Below are positions 8,271 through 18,378 of a DNA stretch of 64,000 bases, piece by piece; positions within the stretch are counted from its first letter, which is position 1, and each line of letters begins with the position of its first letter. The position numbers and the translations under genes are program-made. The stretch is from Micromonospora qiuiae (GTDB lineage: Bacteria > Actinomycetota > Actinomycetes > Mycobacteriales > Micromonosporaceae). Below the pieces are notes generated by a model, which was not told where the DNA came from, did no database searches, and saw only the letters and a list, made by a program, of their open reading frames with translations. The stretch covers positions 1-64,000 of the forward strand of contig NZ_BOPC01000015.1 in the NCBI RefSeq assembly GCF_016863555.1, in the 5' to 3' direction.

Positions 8271-8298
8271 GCGCCTGGGTCTCGTATCCACCAGGCGC
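8271..8298 (-). terminator. Hairpin between adnB and the cold-shock gene
   Basis: GCGCCTGG (8271-8278) and CCAGGCGC (8291-8298) form an 8-bp stem with a 12-nt loop. Read on the minus strand the stem is followed by actttgttgt, a weak T-rich run, as in an intrinsic terminator for adnB. It could alternatively be part of the cold-shock leader. Confidence 0.5.
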
Positions 8299-8366
8299 AT
8301 ACAGAGCTGGTAACCAAAACTGCAACGCGGGAACCCTACCACGGGTCCGGCCCAGGCGCGGTAGGT

Positions 8367-11300
8367 TCAGGGCAACTCCGGCACCGAGGTGATCAACGCG
8401 GCGAGCCCGTCAGCGTCGAGCAGGTCCGCCGGACGGACGGTCACGCCGTCCCGTACGTAGTGGAAGGCGGCGCCGACCCGGTCGACCGGTACGCCGGCCA
8501 GCTCCGCCCAGGCCAGCCGGTAGACCGCCAACTGCACGGCGGCCACCTCGGCGGCTGACCCGGACGGGCGGGCACCGGTCTTCCAGTCGACCACGTCGAA
8601 GCGGCCGCCGGGCCGACGGAACACCGCGTCCATCCGGCCGCGTACCACCACACCGCCGATCACGGTGGCGAACGGCACCTCCACCTCGACCGGCATCCGG
8701 TCGGCCCACTCACTGGACAGGAAACGCTGCTGAAGCTCGGCCAGCGCCTCGTCCGGTGCGGCATCGGCGTCCGCCGCGCCGGGCAGCTCGTCGGTGTCGA
8801 GCAGCCGGTCCGCGCCGAACCGCTGCTCCAGCCAGGCGTGAAAAGCGGTGCCCCGGCGGGCGTACGGGTTCGGCTCGACCGGCAGTGGTCGGCGCAGCGT
8901 ACGGGCCAGCGCCACCGGGTCCCGGCGCAACGCGACCAGCTGTGTCACCGACAGGTGCTCGGGCAGCGCCACATCGATCGGGCCGGAAAGTCGACTCAGC
9001 TCCGCCCGCTCGGTCAGCAGCAGGTCTGTTTCCCGCCGCCATCTGGCGATCTCCGGATCCGCCGCCGCCTCGTCCGACCGGGCGGCCCTGTCGCCCTCGG
9101 TGAGGCTACGCCGCACCAGCGCCGCCGCCTCGGTCAGCAGCGGACGGCGCACACCGAGCGGGTCGGCCGGCCATTCGGCGCGCAACACCACCTCGGTGGT
9201 CGGGTTCACCGCGTCCGGCGTCGGCTCCGGCGCCCACTCGTCGATCAGGTGACCGGTGCCGCCGGCCAGGCACGCGTCGTGTACCTCACGCAGCAGTGCC
9301 GACGGTCCGCGCGGTCGCTTGGTGCCCTCCCCCCACCAGTGACCAGAGCAGAGCAGCAGTCGGCGCGGGCGGGTGACCGCCACGTACGCCAGCCGGCGCT
9401 CCTCCCGCTCGTCGTGGGCTCGCCAGGCGTCGGTGAAGTCCGCCACGGCCCGGGCCACCGCGCGCTGGTCGGCGGCCTCGGCCAGGGCCAGATCGGGCAG
9501 GCCGTCGACGTCACCACGCAACGGAAAGGGCAGCACCCCCAGCCCGCCGAGCCAGTGATCCGAGTTGCGCACCGGCCCCGGCCACACTCCCCGGCTCAAC
9601 CCGGCCACCGCGACCACGTCCCACTCCAGCCCCTTGGCAGCGTGCGCGGTGAGGATCTGCACCGCCCCCTCGACCACCTCCACCTCCCCCGGGGCCAGGC
9701 CGCGCTCCTCGTCCTCGGCAGCGGCGAGGTAGGCCAGGAAACCGGCGAGCGTGGCACCCGGGCTCTCCCCGCTGAACCGGGCCGCCACGTCGCCCAGCGC
9801 GTCCAGGTGTCCCCGGGCCAGGCCGGCGTCGCCGGCGCCGCCCCCGCCGGACCGCACCGCCACCTCCACGTCCAGGCCGGTGGTCCGCTCGATGTCCGCG
9901 ATCAGGTCCGGCAGGGACTGGTCCAGCCGGTAGCGGAGCAGGCCCAGTTCCCGGGCGTACGCGCGCAACCGCGCGTACCCCTCGGCCGAGTACGCCTGCG
10001 CCGGCCCGAGATCGGCCAGCGCCTCGACCAGGGTCGCCTCGTCGAGGCGGTCCGGGACGATCTCCGGGGGGTCGTCGTCGGCGAGCTGCCGGCGGGCGGC
10101 GGCGATGGCCCTGGCCCGTCGGTGCAGGGCGACCAGGTCGCGTGGCCCGATCCGCCACCGGGCACCGGTCAGCAGGCGCAGCAGCGCGGCGCCGTCGGTC
10201 GGGTCGGCCAGCACCCGCAGCGTGCACACCACGTCGCGTACCTCGGGGGTGTCCAGCAGGCCCCCCAGCCCGACCACCTCGACCGGCAGGCCGCGTTCGC
10301 GCAGCGCGGCGGCGATCGCCGGGATCTGACTGCGCAGCCGGACCAGCACCGCCGTGGTCGGGCGCCGGGTGACCGGGATCTGCTCGGGCAACGCGCCGGG
10401 CATCGCGGCCGCGCCTCGCCAGGCGGCGAGCAGGCTGTCGGCGATCCAGTCGGCCTCGTCGGCGTATGTGGACAGCAGCGCACAGTGCACGGTGCCGGCG
10501 GCGGCGCCACCCGGGCTGCGGTGGGCGATGGGTTCGTCGACGCTGAGCGCGGCGTGCAGTTCCGGCACCCGGGCACCGGCGGCACGCAACGGGGTGGACA
10601 GGGCGTTCGCCACCGCGAGAATCTCCGGGCGGTTGCGCCAACTGGTGGTCAGCCCGAGCACCGGGGCCGGGCTGCCGTCGGCCCGGGCGAACTCGGTCGG
10701 AAAGCGGTCCAGGGTGCCGGCGCTGGCGCCCCGCCAGCCGTAGATGGACTGGCACGGGTCACCCACGGCGGTCACCGGGTGCCCGCCGCCGAACAGCGCG
10801 CCGAGCAGCACCACCTGGGCATGGCTGGTGTCCTGGTACTCGTCGAGCAGCACCACCCGGTAGCGGCTTCGCTCGATCTCGCCGACCCCCGGGTGGTCCC
10901 GGGCCACCCGGGCGGCCCGGGCGAGCTGGTCGGCGAAGTCCATCGCCTCGAAGTCGTCCTTGCGCCGGGCGTATGCGCGCACCAGCGGCAGCAGCTTCAA
11001 CCGGGTCTGTTGCAGTGCGAGGGCCTTGCGCACGTCGGCGTAGACGCGCCCCGGGCGGGACTGCACGTCGGCGAAGAAGCGGCCGGTCCACGCGGCGAGG
11101 GCGTCCGGGTCGACCAGGTGCTCGTCCAGCTCGCCGGCGAGCGCCAACACGGCGTCGGTGATGCTGCTCGGCATCCGGTCCACCCCGGACATGTCCCCGT
11201 CGTAGTTGCGCACGATCAGGTCGACCAGCTGCCAGCGGGACGCCTCGGTGAGCAGCCGGGTGGTGGGTTCGTAACCGGCGCGCAGGCCGTGCTCGGTGAC

Positions 11301-11729
11301 GATCCGACCGGCGTACGAGTGGTAGGTGGCCACCGTCGGTTCCCCGGCCAACGGGTCGTCGAGCGGGTCGCGCCCGCGCCGGCCCAGTCGACGGATCAGC
11401 TGGTCGAGCCGGGTACGCACCCGGTGCGCCAGCTCGCCGGCGGCCTTGCGGGTGAAGGTGAGGCCGAGGACCTGTTCCGGCCGGACGTACGAGTTGGCGA
11501 CCAGCCAGACCACCCGGGCCGCCATCGTCTCGGTCTTGCCCGAGCCGGCGCCCGCGACCACCAGCAGCGGCTCCACGGGCGCCGCGATGATCGCCGCCTG
11601 TTCCCGGGTGGGTGCCGGCAGACGCAGCAGCCTGGCCAGCTCCACCGGGGTGTATCGGGGGCCGGCGTCGGCCGCCCGGGGCGCCGGGGTGGCGGGGTTG
11701 AACAGGGCGGGCTGGGAGGGCACGCTCAC
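8367..11729 (-). CDS. adnB: UvrD-like helicase-nuclease, AdnB subunit
   Basis: A 1120-residue protein combining an N-terminal superfamily 1 (UvrD/Rep) motor with a C-terminal RecB-like PD-(D/E)XK nuclease. Walker A GAGSGKT is at residues 60-66, motif II reads [12 protein letters not shown], and motif III-like [12 protein letters not shown] is clear. Near the C-terminus [12 protein letters not shown] is the nuclease core (Asp and Lys). This is the AdnB side of the actinobacterial AdnAB complex, which resects double-strand breaks for recombination in place of RecBCD. The start is GTG 11729, sharing GTGA with the adnA stop; an earlier in-frame start at 11825 would lie inside adnA and lacks conserved sequence. 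Confidence 0.92.
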   Translation of the reverse strand: MSVPSQPALFNPATPAPRAADAGPRYTPVELARLLRLPAPTREQAAIIAAPVEPLLVVAGAGSGKTETMAARVVWLVANSYVRPEQVLGLTFTRKAAGELAHRVRTRLDQLIRRLGRRGRDPLDDPLAGEPTVATYHSYAGRIVTEHGLRAGYEPTTRLLTEASRWQLVDLIVRNYDGDMSGVDRMPSSITDAVLALAGELDEHLVDPDALAAWTGRFFADVQSRPGRVYADVRKALALQQTRLKLLPLVRAYARRKDDFEAMDFADQLARAARVARDHPGVGEIERSRYRVVLLDEYQDTSHAQVVLLGALFGGGHPVTAVGDPCQSIYGWRGASAGTLDRFPTEFARADGSPAPVLGLTTSWRNRPEILAVANALSTPLRAAGARVPELHAALSVDEPIAHRSPGGAAAGTVHCALLSTYADEADWIADSLLAAWRGAAAMPGALPEQIPVTRRPTTAVLVRLRSQIPAIAAALRERGLPVEVVGLGGLLDTPEVRDVVCTLRVLADPTDGAALLRLLTGARWRIGPRDLVALHRRARAIAAARRQLADDDPPEIVPDRLDEATLVEALADLGPAQAYSAEGYARLRAYARELGLLRYRLDQSLPDLIADIERTTGLDVEVAVRSGGGGAGDAGLARGHLDALGDVAARFSGESPGATLAGFLAYLAAAEDEERGLAPGEVEVVEGAVQILTAHAAKGLEWDVVAVAGLSRGVWPGPVRNSDHWLGGLGVLPFPLRGDVDGLPDLALAEAADQRAVARAVADFTDAWRAHDEREERRLAYVAVTRPRRLLLCSGHWWGEGTKRPRGPSALLREVHDACLAGGTGHLIDEWAPEPTPDAVNPTTEVVLRAEWPADPLGVRRPLLTEAAALVRRSLTEGDRAARSDEAAADPEIARWRRETDLLLTERAELSRLSGPIDVALPEHLSVTQLVALRRDPVALARTLRRPLPVEPNPYARRGTAFHAWLEQRFGADRLLDTDELPGAADADAAPDEALAELQQRFLSSEWADRMPVEVEVPFATVIGGVVVRGRMDAVFRRPGGRFDVVDWKTGARPSGSAAEVAAVQLAVYRLAWAELAGVPVDRVGAAFHYVRDGVTVRPADLLDADGLAALITSVPELP

Positions 11730-14700
11730 TCCTCGCGCTCCGGCCGCCGGACGGTCGGCGGCTCGACCACCTGCCGCCCCTGCCCGGACACCGGGCAGCT
11801 GGTGCGCACCGGGCACACCCGGCACTTCGAGTTGGCGACCGCGGCGAAGGTGGCGGCGGCCATCGTATCGGCGGTGCGCCGGACCAGCGCGGTGGCCCAG
11901 CCGGCCTCCGGCCCGTCGGTGGCCGGTGGCTGGGCCTGCTCCCGGGCGTCGCGGGCACCGGTGCCGAGTTGCACCAGGGCCGCTCCGCCGGGCTCGTCGC
12001 CGAACTCGGCGAAGGCACCCGCCTCCACCGCCGCCTGGTACCCGCCGAGTTGTGGATGCTCGGCCACCTCACGTGCGGTGACGGCAGTGGACTTGCCGGT
12101 CTTGAGGTCCACCACCACCAGCCGGCCGTCCGCGTCCACCTCCAACCGGTCCACCCGGCCAACCAGCTCGATCGGCCGGCTCGGGTCGTCCAGGCGTACC
12201 GCGAACTCGTGCTCGATGGCGAGCAGCCGGCGCGGGTTGGCGGCCAGCCAGCGCAGCAGCTTGTCGACCATCTCCTCGGCGCGGGCCCGCTCCGGGCCGA
12301 CCATCCACCGCGCGGCCAGTTCGATCGCGTCGAACCGGGCGGCGACGTAGTCCAGCAACTCGCTCCGGTCGGCGCTGGCGTCCTCGGCCAGCATCGCCGC
12401 CGCGTGCACCAGGTTGCCGACACTCTGTGCGGTGCTGGCCGGAGCGCTCCCGCCGTGCCGTTCCAGCAGCCAGCGCAGGCTGCACCGCAGCGCGCTCTCC
12501 ATCGCCGACGGAGTGACCCGGACCGGCTCTCCCTCGTCCACCAGCGGCCGGTCGTCCGACAGCGGGCGCAGTCCCCACCAGTCGTCGGGGTGCGCGCCGG
12601 AGACCCCGGCAGCGGCCAGCCGGGCCAGTTCGGCCGCCGCCGCCCGCCGCCGGACGACCGGGACCGCCGGGTCAGCGACCGCGGTACGCAACTCCGCCAC
12701 CAGCGCGGGCAGGGTGAGCGCGCGGGGCGGGCGGCTGACCGGCAGTGCTCGCGGGGCATCCGGTTCGGACCCGCCCGGTGGGTCGCCGTCGCCGGGGCCG
12801 GGCGGGTCGGTGGGACCGATCTCGTGGAGGAAGCGGCTGGGCTGCTCCTCGTGGTCGTCGCCACCCACCGCCGCGGAAGCGACTGCGCTGACCAGCAGCC
12901 GGCGTCGGGCCCGGGTAACCGCGACGTGGAACAGCCTCCGCTCCTCGTCGAGCAGGGCGGAGGTCTGCCCGACCAGGGTGGCCGCCCCACCGGCCCCGTC
13001 CGACCGGCCGGCCAGCACGTCCACCAGGCGTTCGGAGCCGAGCAGGCTGCCGCGCAGTCGCAGGTCGGGCCAGACTCCCTCCTGCACTCCGGCGACGGCC
13101 ACCAGGTCCCACTCGAGGCCCTTGGCGGCGTGCGCGGTGAGCAGCCGGACGGCGTCGCCCCGGTCGGCGGTCGGGGCCAGGGTGTCGGCCGGCAGCTCCT
13201 GGCCGAGCACGTGGTCGAGGAAGACTTCGGTACGCGCACCCGGAAGCCGGTCGGTGAAACGGGCGGCGGCGTCGAAGAGAACCAGCACCGCGTCCAGGTC
13301 ACGGTCGGCCGCCTCGGCCCGGCGGCGCCGGGCGAGGTCACCCTCACCGGCCACGGCGGGGCCCCGGGTCAGCGCGGCGGACCACAGCTCGGCCAGCCCG
13401 CTGGCCCGCCACACGGCCCAGAGCACCTCCTCGGCGGTGGCACCGGGTCGGCCGGCCGCCTCGCGGGCCACGGCCAGCAGCCCGGCCACCGTCTGCGCCG
13501 GCTCGGCCCAGCGCCGTTGCACGCCGGCCAGTTCGGCCGGGTCGCGCAGTGCCTCGACGATCAGCTCGCCGGAGGGCCGGCGATCGCCGGTGGCCAGGGC
13601 GATGGCGCGCAGGCCCTGCCGTAGCCGCCGCTCGGCCAGCGGGTCGGCACCGCCGAAGGGCGAGTGCAGCAGGGCGACGGCGGCCTCCTCGTCGAGCCGC
13701 TCCGGCTCCAGCGCGCAACGCAGCAGGAGCAGCAACGGCGCGACCGCCGGTTGCAGGTGCAGCGGCAGATCCTCGCCGTGCACCACGGTCGGCACGCCGG
13801 CCGCGTGCAGGGCCCGGCGCAGCGTGGGCAACTGCCGGCCGGTGGAGCGGACCAGCACCGCCATCCGCCCCCAGGGCATCCCGCCGAGCAGGTGCGCCTC
13901 GCGCAGGGCGTGCGCCAGCCAGGCGGCTTCGCTCGTGGCCGAGCGGAAGGTGTGGACCTCCACCTCGCCCGGCGGCGCGTCCGGCAACGGGCGCAACCGG
14001 CGGTGCGCCACCGGGCCACGCAGCCGTCGTGCCAGTCGGGCGGCGGCGGCCAGCAGCCGCTCACCAGCGCGGTAGCTGGTGGTCAGCAGCAGCTGCGCGG
14101 CCGGCGCACCGGAGGCGGTGCGGAACCGGTGCGGGAAGCTGGTCACGCCGCCGGGATCCGCGCCCCGGAACGCGTACGTGGACGAGTCGGGATCGGCGAA
14201 CGCGATCAGCGGCAGGCCGCCGCCGGCGACCGTGTCCAGCAGGTCGAGCTGGGCGGGATCGGTGTCGGCAAGTTCGTCGACGTAGACGTACGCCAACCGG
14301 CGCCGCTCGGCGGCCAGCAGTTCTGGGTCGTCGCGCAACATCCCGATGGCCGCCCGGACCAGCTCCGCCGGGTCGTACGCGATCGAGCCCCGGTTGGCCA
14401 CGTCGCGCAACGCCAGCACGGCGACGTACTCCCGGAGGAACCGGGCGGCGGCGGGCCAGTCGGCGCGGCCGAGCTTCTCGCCGAGCCGGGCCAGCTCGAC
14501 CGGGCCGATCCCGCGCTCGGCCGCACGCATCAACAGGTCGCGCAGCTGGGCGGCGAACGCCCGGGTGCGCAACGCCGGGCGCAGATCCTCGGGCCAGCCG
14601 ACCGGATCGTCATCCGGCTCCTTGCCGACGACGTCCAGCAGCTCACGGATGATCAGATCCTGTTCCGGGCCGGTGAGCAGGCGCGGCGAGGGCTCTCCCC

Positions 14701-15145
14701 GCTCGGCGGCGGCCCGCCGCAGCAGCCCGAAGGCGTACGCGGGAAAGGTGCGCACCAGCGGTTCGCGCAACACCCGCTGCCCGTCGGCGGCGATCCGGGC
14801 CTCGATCCGGTGCCGCAGGTCGGCTGCTCCCCGCCGGCCGAAGGTGAGCACCAGGATCCGCTCCGGATCCACCCCCTCCGCGATGCGGGTGGCGACCGCC
14901 TCGACGAGCGTCCGGGTCTTCCCGGTGCCCGGTCCACCGAGGACCAACAACGGCCCGTCGGTGTGCGCGACCACCTCCGCCTGCCCCGGATCGACCCGGC
15001 CGGCGCCGCCCGGCGCGCGGACCTCGACAGCCTCCGCGCGGACCTCGCGAGCCTGCCCGCGGACCTCGTCCGAGGGGCCACCGGTCGACTGGCCGCTCCC
15101 CTCGGTCGGCCCGGCGGGCCGACGCACCAACCGGTACGCCTGCAT
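11726..15145 (-). CDS. adnA: UvrD-like helicase-nuclease, AdnA subunit
   Basis: An 1139-residue partner of AdnB. The Walker A motif GGPGTGKT is at residues 70-77; motif II is VYVDELADTD, divergent from DExQD but keeping Asp-Glu. The C-terminal nuclease core is VVVDLKTGKS. Three cysteines at the extreme C-terminus (CRVCPVRTSC) and an upstream one (ALRCSLRW) fit the iron-sulfur staple of AddB/Cas4/AdnA-type nucleases. Residues 28-45 hold a short acidic/basic repeat (EVRGQAREVRAEAVEVRA). The ATG at 15145 gives the MQAYRLVRRP start. adnA-adnB is coupled by the GTGA overlap; in M. tuberculosis the same pair also sits near nudC. Confidence 0.92.
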   Translation of the reverse strand: MQAYRLVRRPAGPTEGSGQSTGGPSDEVRGQAREVRAEAVEVRAPGGAGRVDPGQAEVVAHTDGPLLVLGGPGTGKTRTLVEAVATRIAEGVDPERILVLTFGRRGAADLRHRIEARIAADGQRVLREPLVRTFPAYAFGLLRRAAAERGEPSPRLLTGPEQDLIIRELLDVVGKEPDDDPVGWPEDLRPALRTRAFAAQLRDLLMRAAERGIGPVELARLGEKLGRADWPAAARFLREYVAVLALRDVANRGSIAYDPAELVRAAIGMLRDDPELLAAERRRLAYVYVDELADTDPAQLDLLDTVAGGGLPLIAFADPDSSTYAFRGADPGGVTSFPHRFRTASGAPAAQLLLTTSYRAGERLLAAAARLARRLRGPVAHRRLRPLPDAPPGEVEVHTFRSATSEAAWLAHALREAHLLGGMPWGRMAVLVRSTGRQLPTLRRALHAAGVPTVVHGEDLPLHLQPAVAPLLLLLRCALEPERLDEEAAVALLHSPFGGADPLAERRLRQGLRAIALATGDRRPSGELIVEALRDPAELAGVQRRWAEPAQTVAGLLAVAREAAGRPGATAEEVLWAVWRASGLAELWSAALTRGPAVAGEGDLARRRRAEAADRDLDAVLVLFDAAARFTDRLPGARTEVFLDHVLGQELPADTLAPTADRGDAVRLLTAHAAKGLEWDLVAVAGVQEGVWPDLRLRGSLLGSERLVDVLAGRSDGAGGAATLVGQTSALLDEERRLFHVAVTRARRRLLVSAVASAAVGGDDHEEQPSRFLHEIGPTDPPGPGDGDPPGGSEPDAPRALPVSRPPRALTLPALVAELRTAVADPAVPVVRRRAAAAELARLAAAGVSGAHPDDWWGLRPLSDDRPLVDEGEPVRVTPSAMESALRCSLRWLLERHGGSAPASTAQSVGNLVHAAAMLAEDASADRSELLDYVAARFDAIELAARWMVGPERARAEEMVDKLLRWLAANPRRLLAIEHEFAVRLDDPSRPIELVGRVDRLEVDADGRLVVVDLKTGKSTAVTAREVAEHPQLGGYQAAVEAGAFAEFGDEPGGAALVQLGTGARDAREQAQPPATDGPEAGWATALVRRTADTMAAATFAAVANSKCRVCPVRTSCPVSGQGRQVVEPPTVRRPEREE

Positions 15146-15288
15146 CCCGCCATCCCATCACGGGCCTGCGACACTCCCCGAATCGCCACACCATCCAGCC
15201 ACCCCAGCTCACACCCCGAACTCCACCAGGTGGCTCCCCCAGCCAGTGGCGAGGCCCCGCTGCCACCCACCGGTCCCCTTCGTCCGCG

Positions 15289-15357
15289 CTTTGCTCTGCT
15301 TCAACCAGCGCACCAGTCGGGACGGATTTTCATTGCGTGGGGTGAAGCAGAGCAAAG
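15289..15357. terminator. Hairpin with 14-bp perfect arms
   Basis: CTTTGCTCTGCTTC at 15289-15302 is the exact reverse complement of 15344-15357, with a 41-nt loop whose inner bases can pair further (ccagcgca with tgcgtgg). It lies between the stop of the LOG operon and the adnA start on the same strand and probably terminates the LOG transcript. The remaining spacer (15146-15426) shows nothing else. Confidence 0.7.
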
Positions 15358-15426
15358 GGATCGGGACGAACAGGTGCTGGGCGCGGGGTGGCGGGCCGGG
15401 GGTGCAGGATGCGGAGTGCAGCGCGT

Positions 15427-15972
15427 TCAGGTGAGGTGGGACTCGAGGACGTCGAGGGCGTCCGGGACGGTGTCGACGAGCCGGAGCAGGTCGAAGCCGG
15501 CGGGCTTGAGGAAGGTCTGGTCGGCCAGGTCGCGCAGCCAGGCCAGCAGTGGACGGTAGAAGCCGTCAGCGTCCACCAACACCATCGGCTTGTCGTGCAG
15601 GGCCAGGGTGGCGGTGGTCCAGACCTCGAAGAGCTCGTCGAGCGTGCCGAGCCCGCCGGGCAGGGTGAGGAAGGCGTCCGACTTCTCGATCATGAGGATT
15701 TTCCGGCTGGCCATCGATTCGGTGACCAGCAGTTCGTCGGAGGCGAGGTCGGCCACCTCCAGGTCCACCAGCGCCTGCGGGATCACGCCGATGGTTCGCC
15801 CACCCGCCGAACGCGCGCCGTTGGCCATCGCGCCCATCATTCCGACGCAGCCGCCGCCGCTGACCAGCGTGTGCCCGCGACGGGCGATCTCCGCGCCGGT
15901 GGCCGCCGCGAGGTCGAGCCAGCGCTGGTCCAGCGTGCGGGAGGAGGCGCAGAACACGCAGATCGCCGGCAT
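15427..15972 (-). CDS. LOG-family phosphoribohydrolase (TIGR00730)
   Basis: A 181-residue Rossmann-fold protein with both hallmark motifs: SGGGCVGMMGAMA near residue 40 and LPGGLGTLDELFE near residue 105. Members of this LOG/TIGR00730 family hydrolyse nucleoside 5'-monophosphates, including cytokinin ribotides, to free base and ribose 5-phosphate. The N-terminal ICVFCASS is also typical. It lies three bases downstream of a second, larger LOG-family gene (TAG CGG ATG), so the two are almost certainly co-transcribed. M. tuberculosis Rv1205 near dapD/dapE is the likely counterpart of one of them. Confidence 0.92.
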   Translation of the reverse strand: MPAICVFCASSRTLDQRWLDLAAATGAEIARRGHTLVSGGGCVGMMGAMANGARSAGGRTIGVIPQALVDLEVADLASDELLVTESMASRKILMIEKSDAFLTLPGGLGTLDELFEVWTTATLALHDKPMVLVDADGFYRPLLAWLRDLADQTFLKPAGFDLLRLVDTVPDALDVLESHLT

Positions 15973-15975
15973 CCG

Positions 15976-16812
15976 CTAGCGCTCCGACTCGTCGGCCGCG
16001 GCCCGCTGGTCGGCGGCGGCACGGGCGACGGCCTCCTCGCGTACCGCCTCCTGCTCGGTGCTGAGCGCGGCCTCGGCCTCGACGATGTGCCGCACGGCCG
16101 TGGCCACGTCGTCGGTGACGCAGATCAACTCCAGGTCGACCGGCCCGATCTTGCCTTCCGCAACCATGGTTTCGCGCAGCCAGTCGAGCAGCCCCTGCCA
16201 GTACTCGGTGCCCATCAGCACCACCGGGAACCGGGTGACCTTGCCGGTCTGCACCAAAGTGAGCGCCTCGAACAGCTCGTCCATGGTGCCGAAGCCACCG
16301 GGCAGCACGACGAAGGCCTGGGCGTACTTGACGAACATCGTCTTGCGGGCGAAGAAGTAGCGGAAGTTGATCGCCAGGTCGACCCACTCGTTGATGCCCT
16401 GTTCGAAGGGAAGCTCGATGCCGAGCCCGACGGAGAGCCCGCCGGCCTCGCTCGCCCCCCGGTTGGCCGCCTCCATCACACCGGGGCCGCCGCCGGTGAT
16501 CACCGCATAGCCGGCGCGGGCCAGGGCGGCGCCCACCGCCTCGGCGAGCTGGCACTCGGGGCTGTCCGGCTTGCTCCGGGCGGATCCGAAGACGCTGACC
16601 GCCGGTGGCAGGTCGGCGAGGGTGTCGAAACCCTCCACGAACTCGGACAGTATGCGTAGTGCCCGCCAGGCGTCCTTGGTCTTCCAGTCGGCGCGCGCCC
16701 GCGAGTCCAACAGCCGTTGGTCAGCGGTGCTGGTGGGGATCGCCTGTCGGCGCAACGTGACGGCACCCCGATGCCGCTCCTGGCCCGGTTCGCGGCGGTT
16801 GCTCTGAGTCAT
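15976..16812 (-). CDS. LOG-family protein with N-terminal extension
   Basis: A 278-residue paralogue of the downstream LOG protein. It has TGGGPGVMEAANRG near residue 120 and VVLPGGFGTMDELFE near 195, the two motifs of the TIGR00730/LOG fold. It carries about 70 extra N-terminal residues (basic, including LLDSRARADWKTKDAW) and an Ala/Glu-rich C-terminal tail likely to be helical. Start ATG 16812 was chosen over upstream frames that extend into the divergent promoter region. The nucleotide specificity is unknown; a pair of LOG paralogues in one operon suggests different substrates or a heteromer. Confidence 0.9.
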   Translation of the reverse strand: MTQSNRREPGQERHRGAVTLRRQAIPTSTADQRLLDSRARADWKTKDAWRALRILSEFVEGFDTLADLPPAVSVFGSARSKPDSPECQLAEAVGAALARAGYAVITGGGPGVMEAANRGASEAGGLSVGLGIELPFEQGINEWVDLAINFRYFFARKTMFVKYAQAFVVLPGGFGTMDELFEALTLVQTGKVTRFPVVLMGTEYWQGLLDWLRETMVAEGKIGPVDLELICVTDDVATAVRHIVEAEAALSTEQEAVREEAVARAAADQRAAADESER

Positions 16813-16947
16813 GGGAGCAACCGTAGTGGAGCCCGGCCGGAGAGCCCGGTAACACTTGCTGATCTTGTGCAACCAAATCGCCTTGCCGCGCGTCCTACTA
16901 TTCACATACCGGGTATGCCCCGGCACTCGGGTCGGGGAGGAGACAGC

Positions 16948-17091
16948 GTGATCACCAACAACGAACGCATCCGGATCCGGCGCCAGATGCAGCGGCGCAT
17001 CCGTGACGTGGTGGCCGAGCGCCGCCACGCCAGCCTGCTCAAGACCCCGCCCGAGCCGCCCGCCGACCCGCCCCCCGCCAGCGTGCGTTGA
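16948..17091 (+). CDS. Basic 47-residue protein
   Basis: The frame begins at GTG 16948 after a near-perfect ribosome site (ggggaggaga, six bases upstream). Its N-terminal two-thirds is strongly basic and helical (ERIRIRRQMQRRIRDVVAER), followed by a Pro-rich end. No family is recognised. It is divergent from the LOG operon, and its stop codon falls inside the first arm of a hairpin (17087-17107), so translation would end on the terminator itself. The strong ribosome site is the main reason to accept it. Confidence 0.6.
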   Translation: MITNNERIRIRRQMQRRIRDVVAERRHASLLKTPPEPPADPPPASVR

Positions 17092-17145
17092 TCATGAGGT
17101 CAGCGGCGGTTTCGGATCGAGAACGCCGCCAACCTTGAGATCGAC
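17087..17145. terminator. Palindromic repeat family B, imperfect copy
   Basis: gttgatcatgaggtcagcgg at 17087 and a partly complementary arm ending at 17145 (gccgccaaccttgagatcga) form an imperfect 21-bp stem. The first arm differs by one base from the arms at 44369 and 45499. It sits between the convergent ends of the 47-residue gene and dapE, fitting a bidirectional terminator. Confidence 0.6.
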
Positions 17146-17166
17146 GGGGCAACGGGGTGGGTGGGT

Positions 17167-18240
17167 TCAGGTGCGGGAGAGCCAGCGGTGGAGGGTGGCG
17201 GCGCCGTCGCGGATCTTGCCGATCTCGACGTGCTCGTCCGGATGGTGGGCGAGGTTGGGGTCGCCGGGGCCGAAGTTCAGCGCGGGAATTCCCATGGCCG
17301 CGAACCGGGCCACATCGGTCCAGCCCAGCTTCCCGACCGGGGCGGCACCCACCGCAGCCAGGAATTCCCGCGCAGGTGGGGCCTCCAGTCCGGGCAGGGC
17401 ACCGGGCGCGGAGTCGGTCACCGTCAACTCGTAGCCCGCGAAGACCTCCCGCAGGTGCGCCTCGGCCTCCGCCGGCGTACGATCCGGCGCGAAACGGTAG
17501 TTGACCTCGATCTCGCACCGGTCCGGTATGACGTTGCCCGCCACTCCGCCGTGGATCCGCACCGCGTTCATTCCCTCGCGGTACTCGCATCCGTCGATGG
17601 TCACCCGTCGCGCCTGGTAGTCGGTGAGGCGCCGGAGCAGTTCGCCCGCCCTGTGCACCGCGTTGACCCCCTGCCACGATCGGGCCGAGTGAGCCCGGAC
17701 CCCGGTGCTGACCACCGTGGCCCGCATGGTGCCCTGGCAGCCCGCCTCCACGACCCCGTACGTCGGTTCGAGTAGCAATGCGAAGTCGGCCGCCAGCCAC
17801 TCCGGGTGCGCCTCGGCCACCAGGTGCAGCCCGTTGTACTTGGACTCGATCTCCTCCGCCTCGTAGAAGAAGTACGTGACGTCGTAGCGGGGATCGGCCA
17901 GGGTCGCCGCGAGGTGCAGCGCGAACGCGACCCCGGATTTCATGTCCGAGGTGCCGCAGCCGTACATCAGGTCGCCGCGCATGGTCGACGGGAAGTTGTT
18001 GTTCAGCGGCACCGTGTCCAGATGCCCCGCCAGCACCACCCGGGACGTCCGGCCGAGGTCGGTACGCGCCATCACCGTGTTGCCGTGCCGGTAGGTGGTC
18101 AGGTGCGGCACCTCCCGCAGAACCTCCTCGACGCAGTCGGCGATGGCCTTCTCGTTGAGAGAAACGGACTCGATGTCGACCAGCGCGCGAGTCAACGCCA
18201 CCGGATCGGCGAGGACCTCGGGGGTAAGCGGGTTCTCCAT
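17167..18240 (-). CDS. dapE: Succinyl-diaminopimelate desuccinylase
   Basis: A 357-residue M20-family di-zinc peptidase homologue. AGHLDTVP carries the first zinc ligand His and its Asp, [13 protein letters not shown] holds the bridging Asp, and [14 protein letters not shown] holds the catalytic Glu pair. DapE releases succinate from N-succinyl-LL-2,6-diaminopimelate, giving LL-DAP for lysine and peptidoglycan. The ATG at 18240 was chosen; the frame stays open far upstream only because it is antisense to dapD. It is divergent from dapD, the enzyme two steps earlier, with 138 bp between the starts that may hold shared control. Confidence 0.92.
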   Translation of the reverse strand: MENPLTPEVLADPVALTRALVDIESVSLNEKAIADCVEEVLREVPHLTTYRHGNTVMARTDLGRTSRVVLAGHLDTVPLNNNFPSTMRGDLMYGCGTSDMKSGVAFALHLAATLADPRYDVTYFFYEAEEIESKYNGLHLVAEAHPEWLAADFALLLEPTYGVVEAGCQGTMRATVVSTGVRAHSARSWQGVNAVHRAGELLRRLTDYQARRVTIDGCEYREGMNAVRIHGGVAGNVIPDRCEIEVNYRFAPDRTPAEAEAHLREVFAGYELTVTDSAPGALPGLEAPPAREFLAAVGAAPVGKLGWTDVARFAAMGIPALNFGPGDPNLAHHPDEHVEIGKIRDGAATLHRWLSRT

Positions 18241-18378
18241 GGTCCGCACGGTACCGTCACAACCGGCGACCGCGAGACGCGAGGCCGCGAGCCCTTCGTC
18301 GGAGCGCAAGGAGTGAACTCGCGAACCGCGCAGCCGCGAGCAGCAGCCAGCTGCAGCATGGGAACGAGAGGTGAGAAA

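Noticed and set aside
8838..12350. A 1170-codon plus-strand frame antisense to adnB/adnA
   Set aside because: It encodes Arg/Gly/His/Gln-rich low-complexity sequence without domains and mirrors the codon bias of the genes on the other strand.
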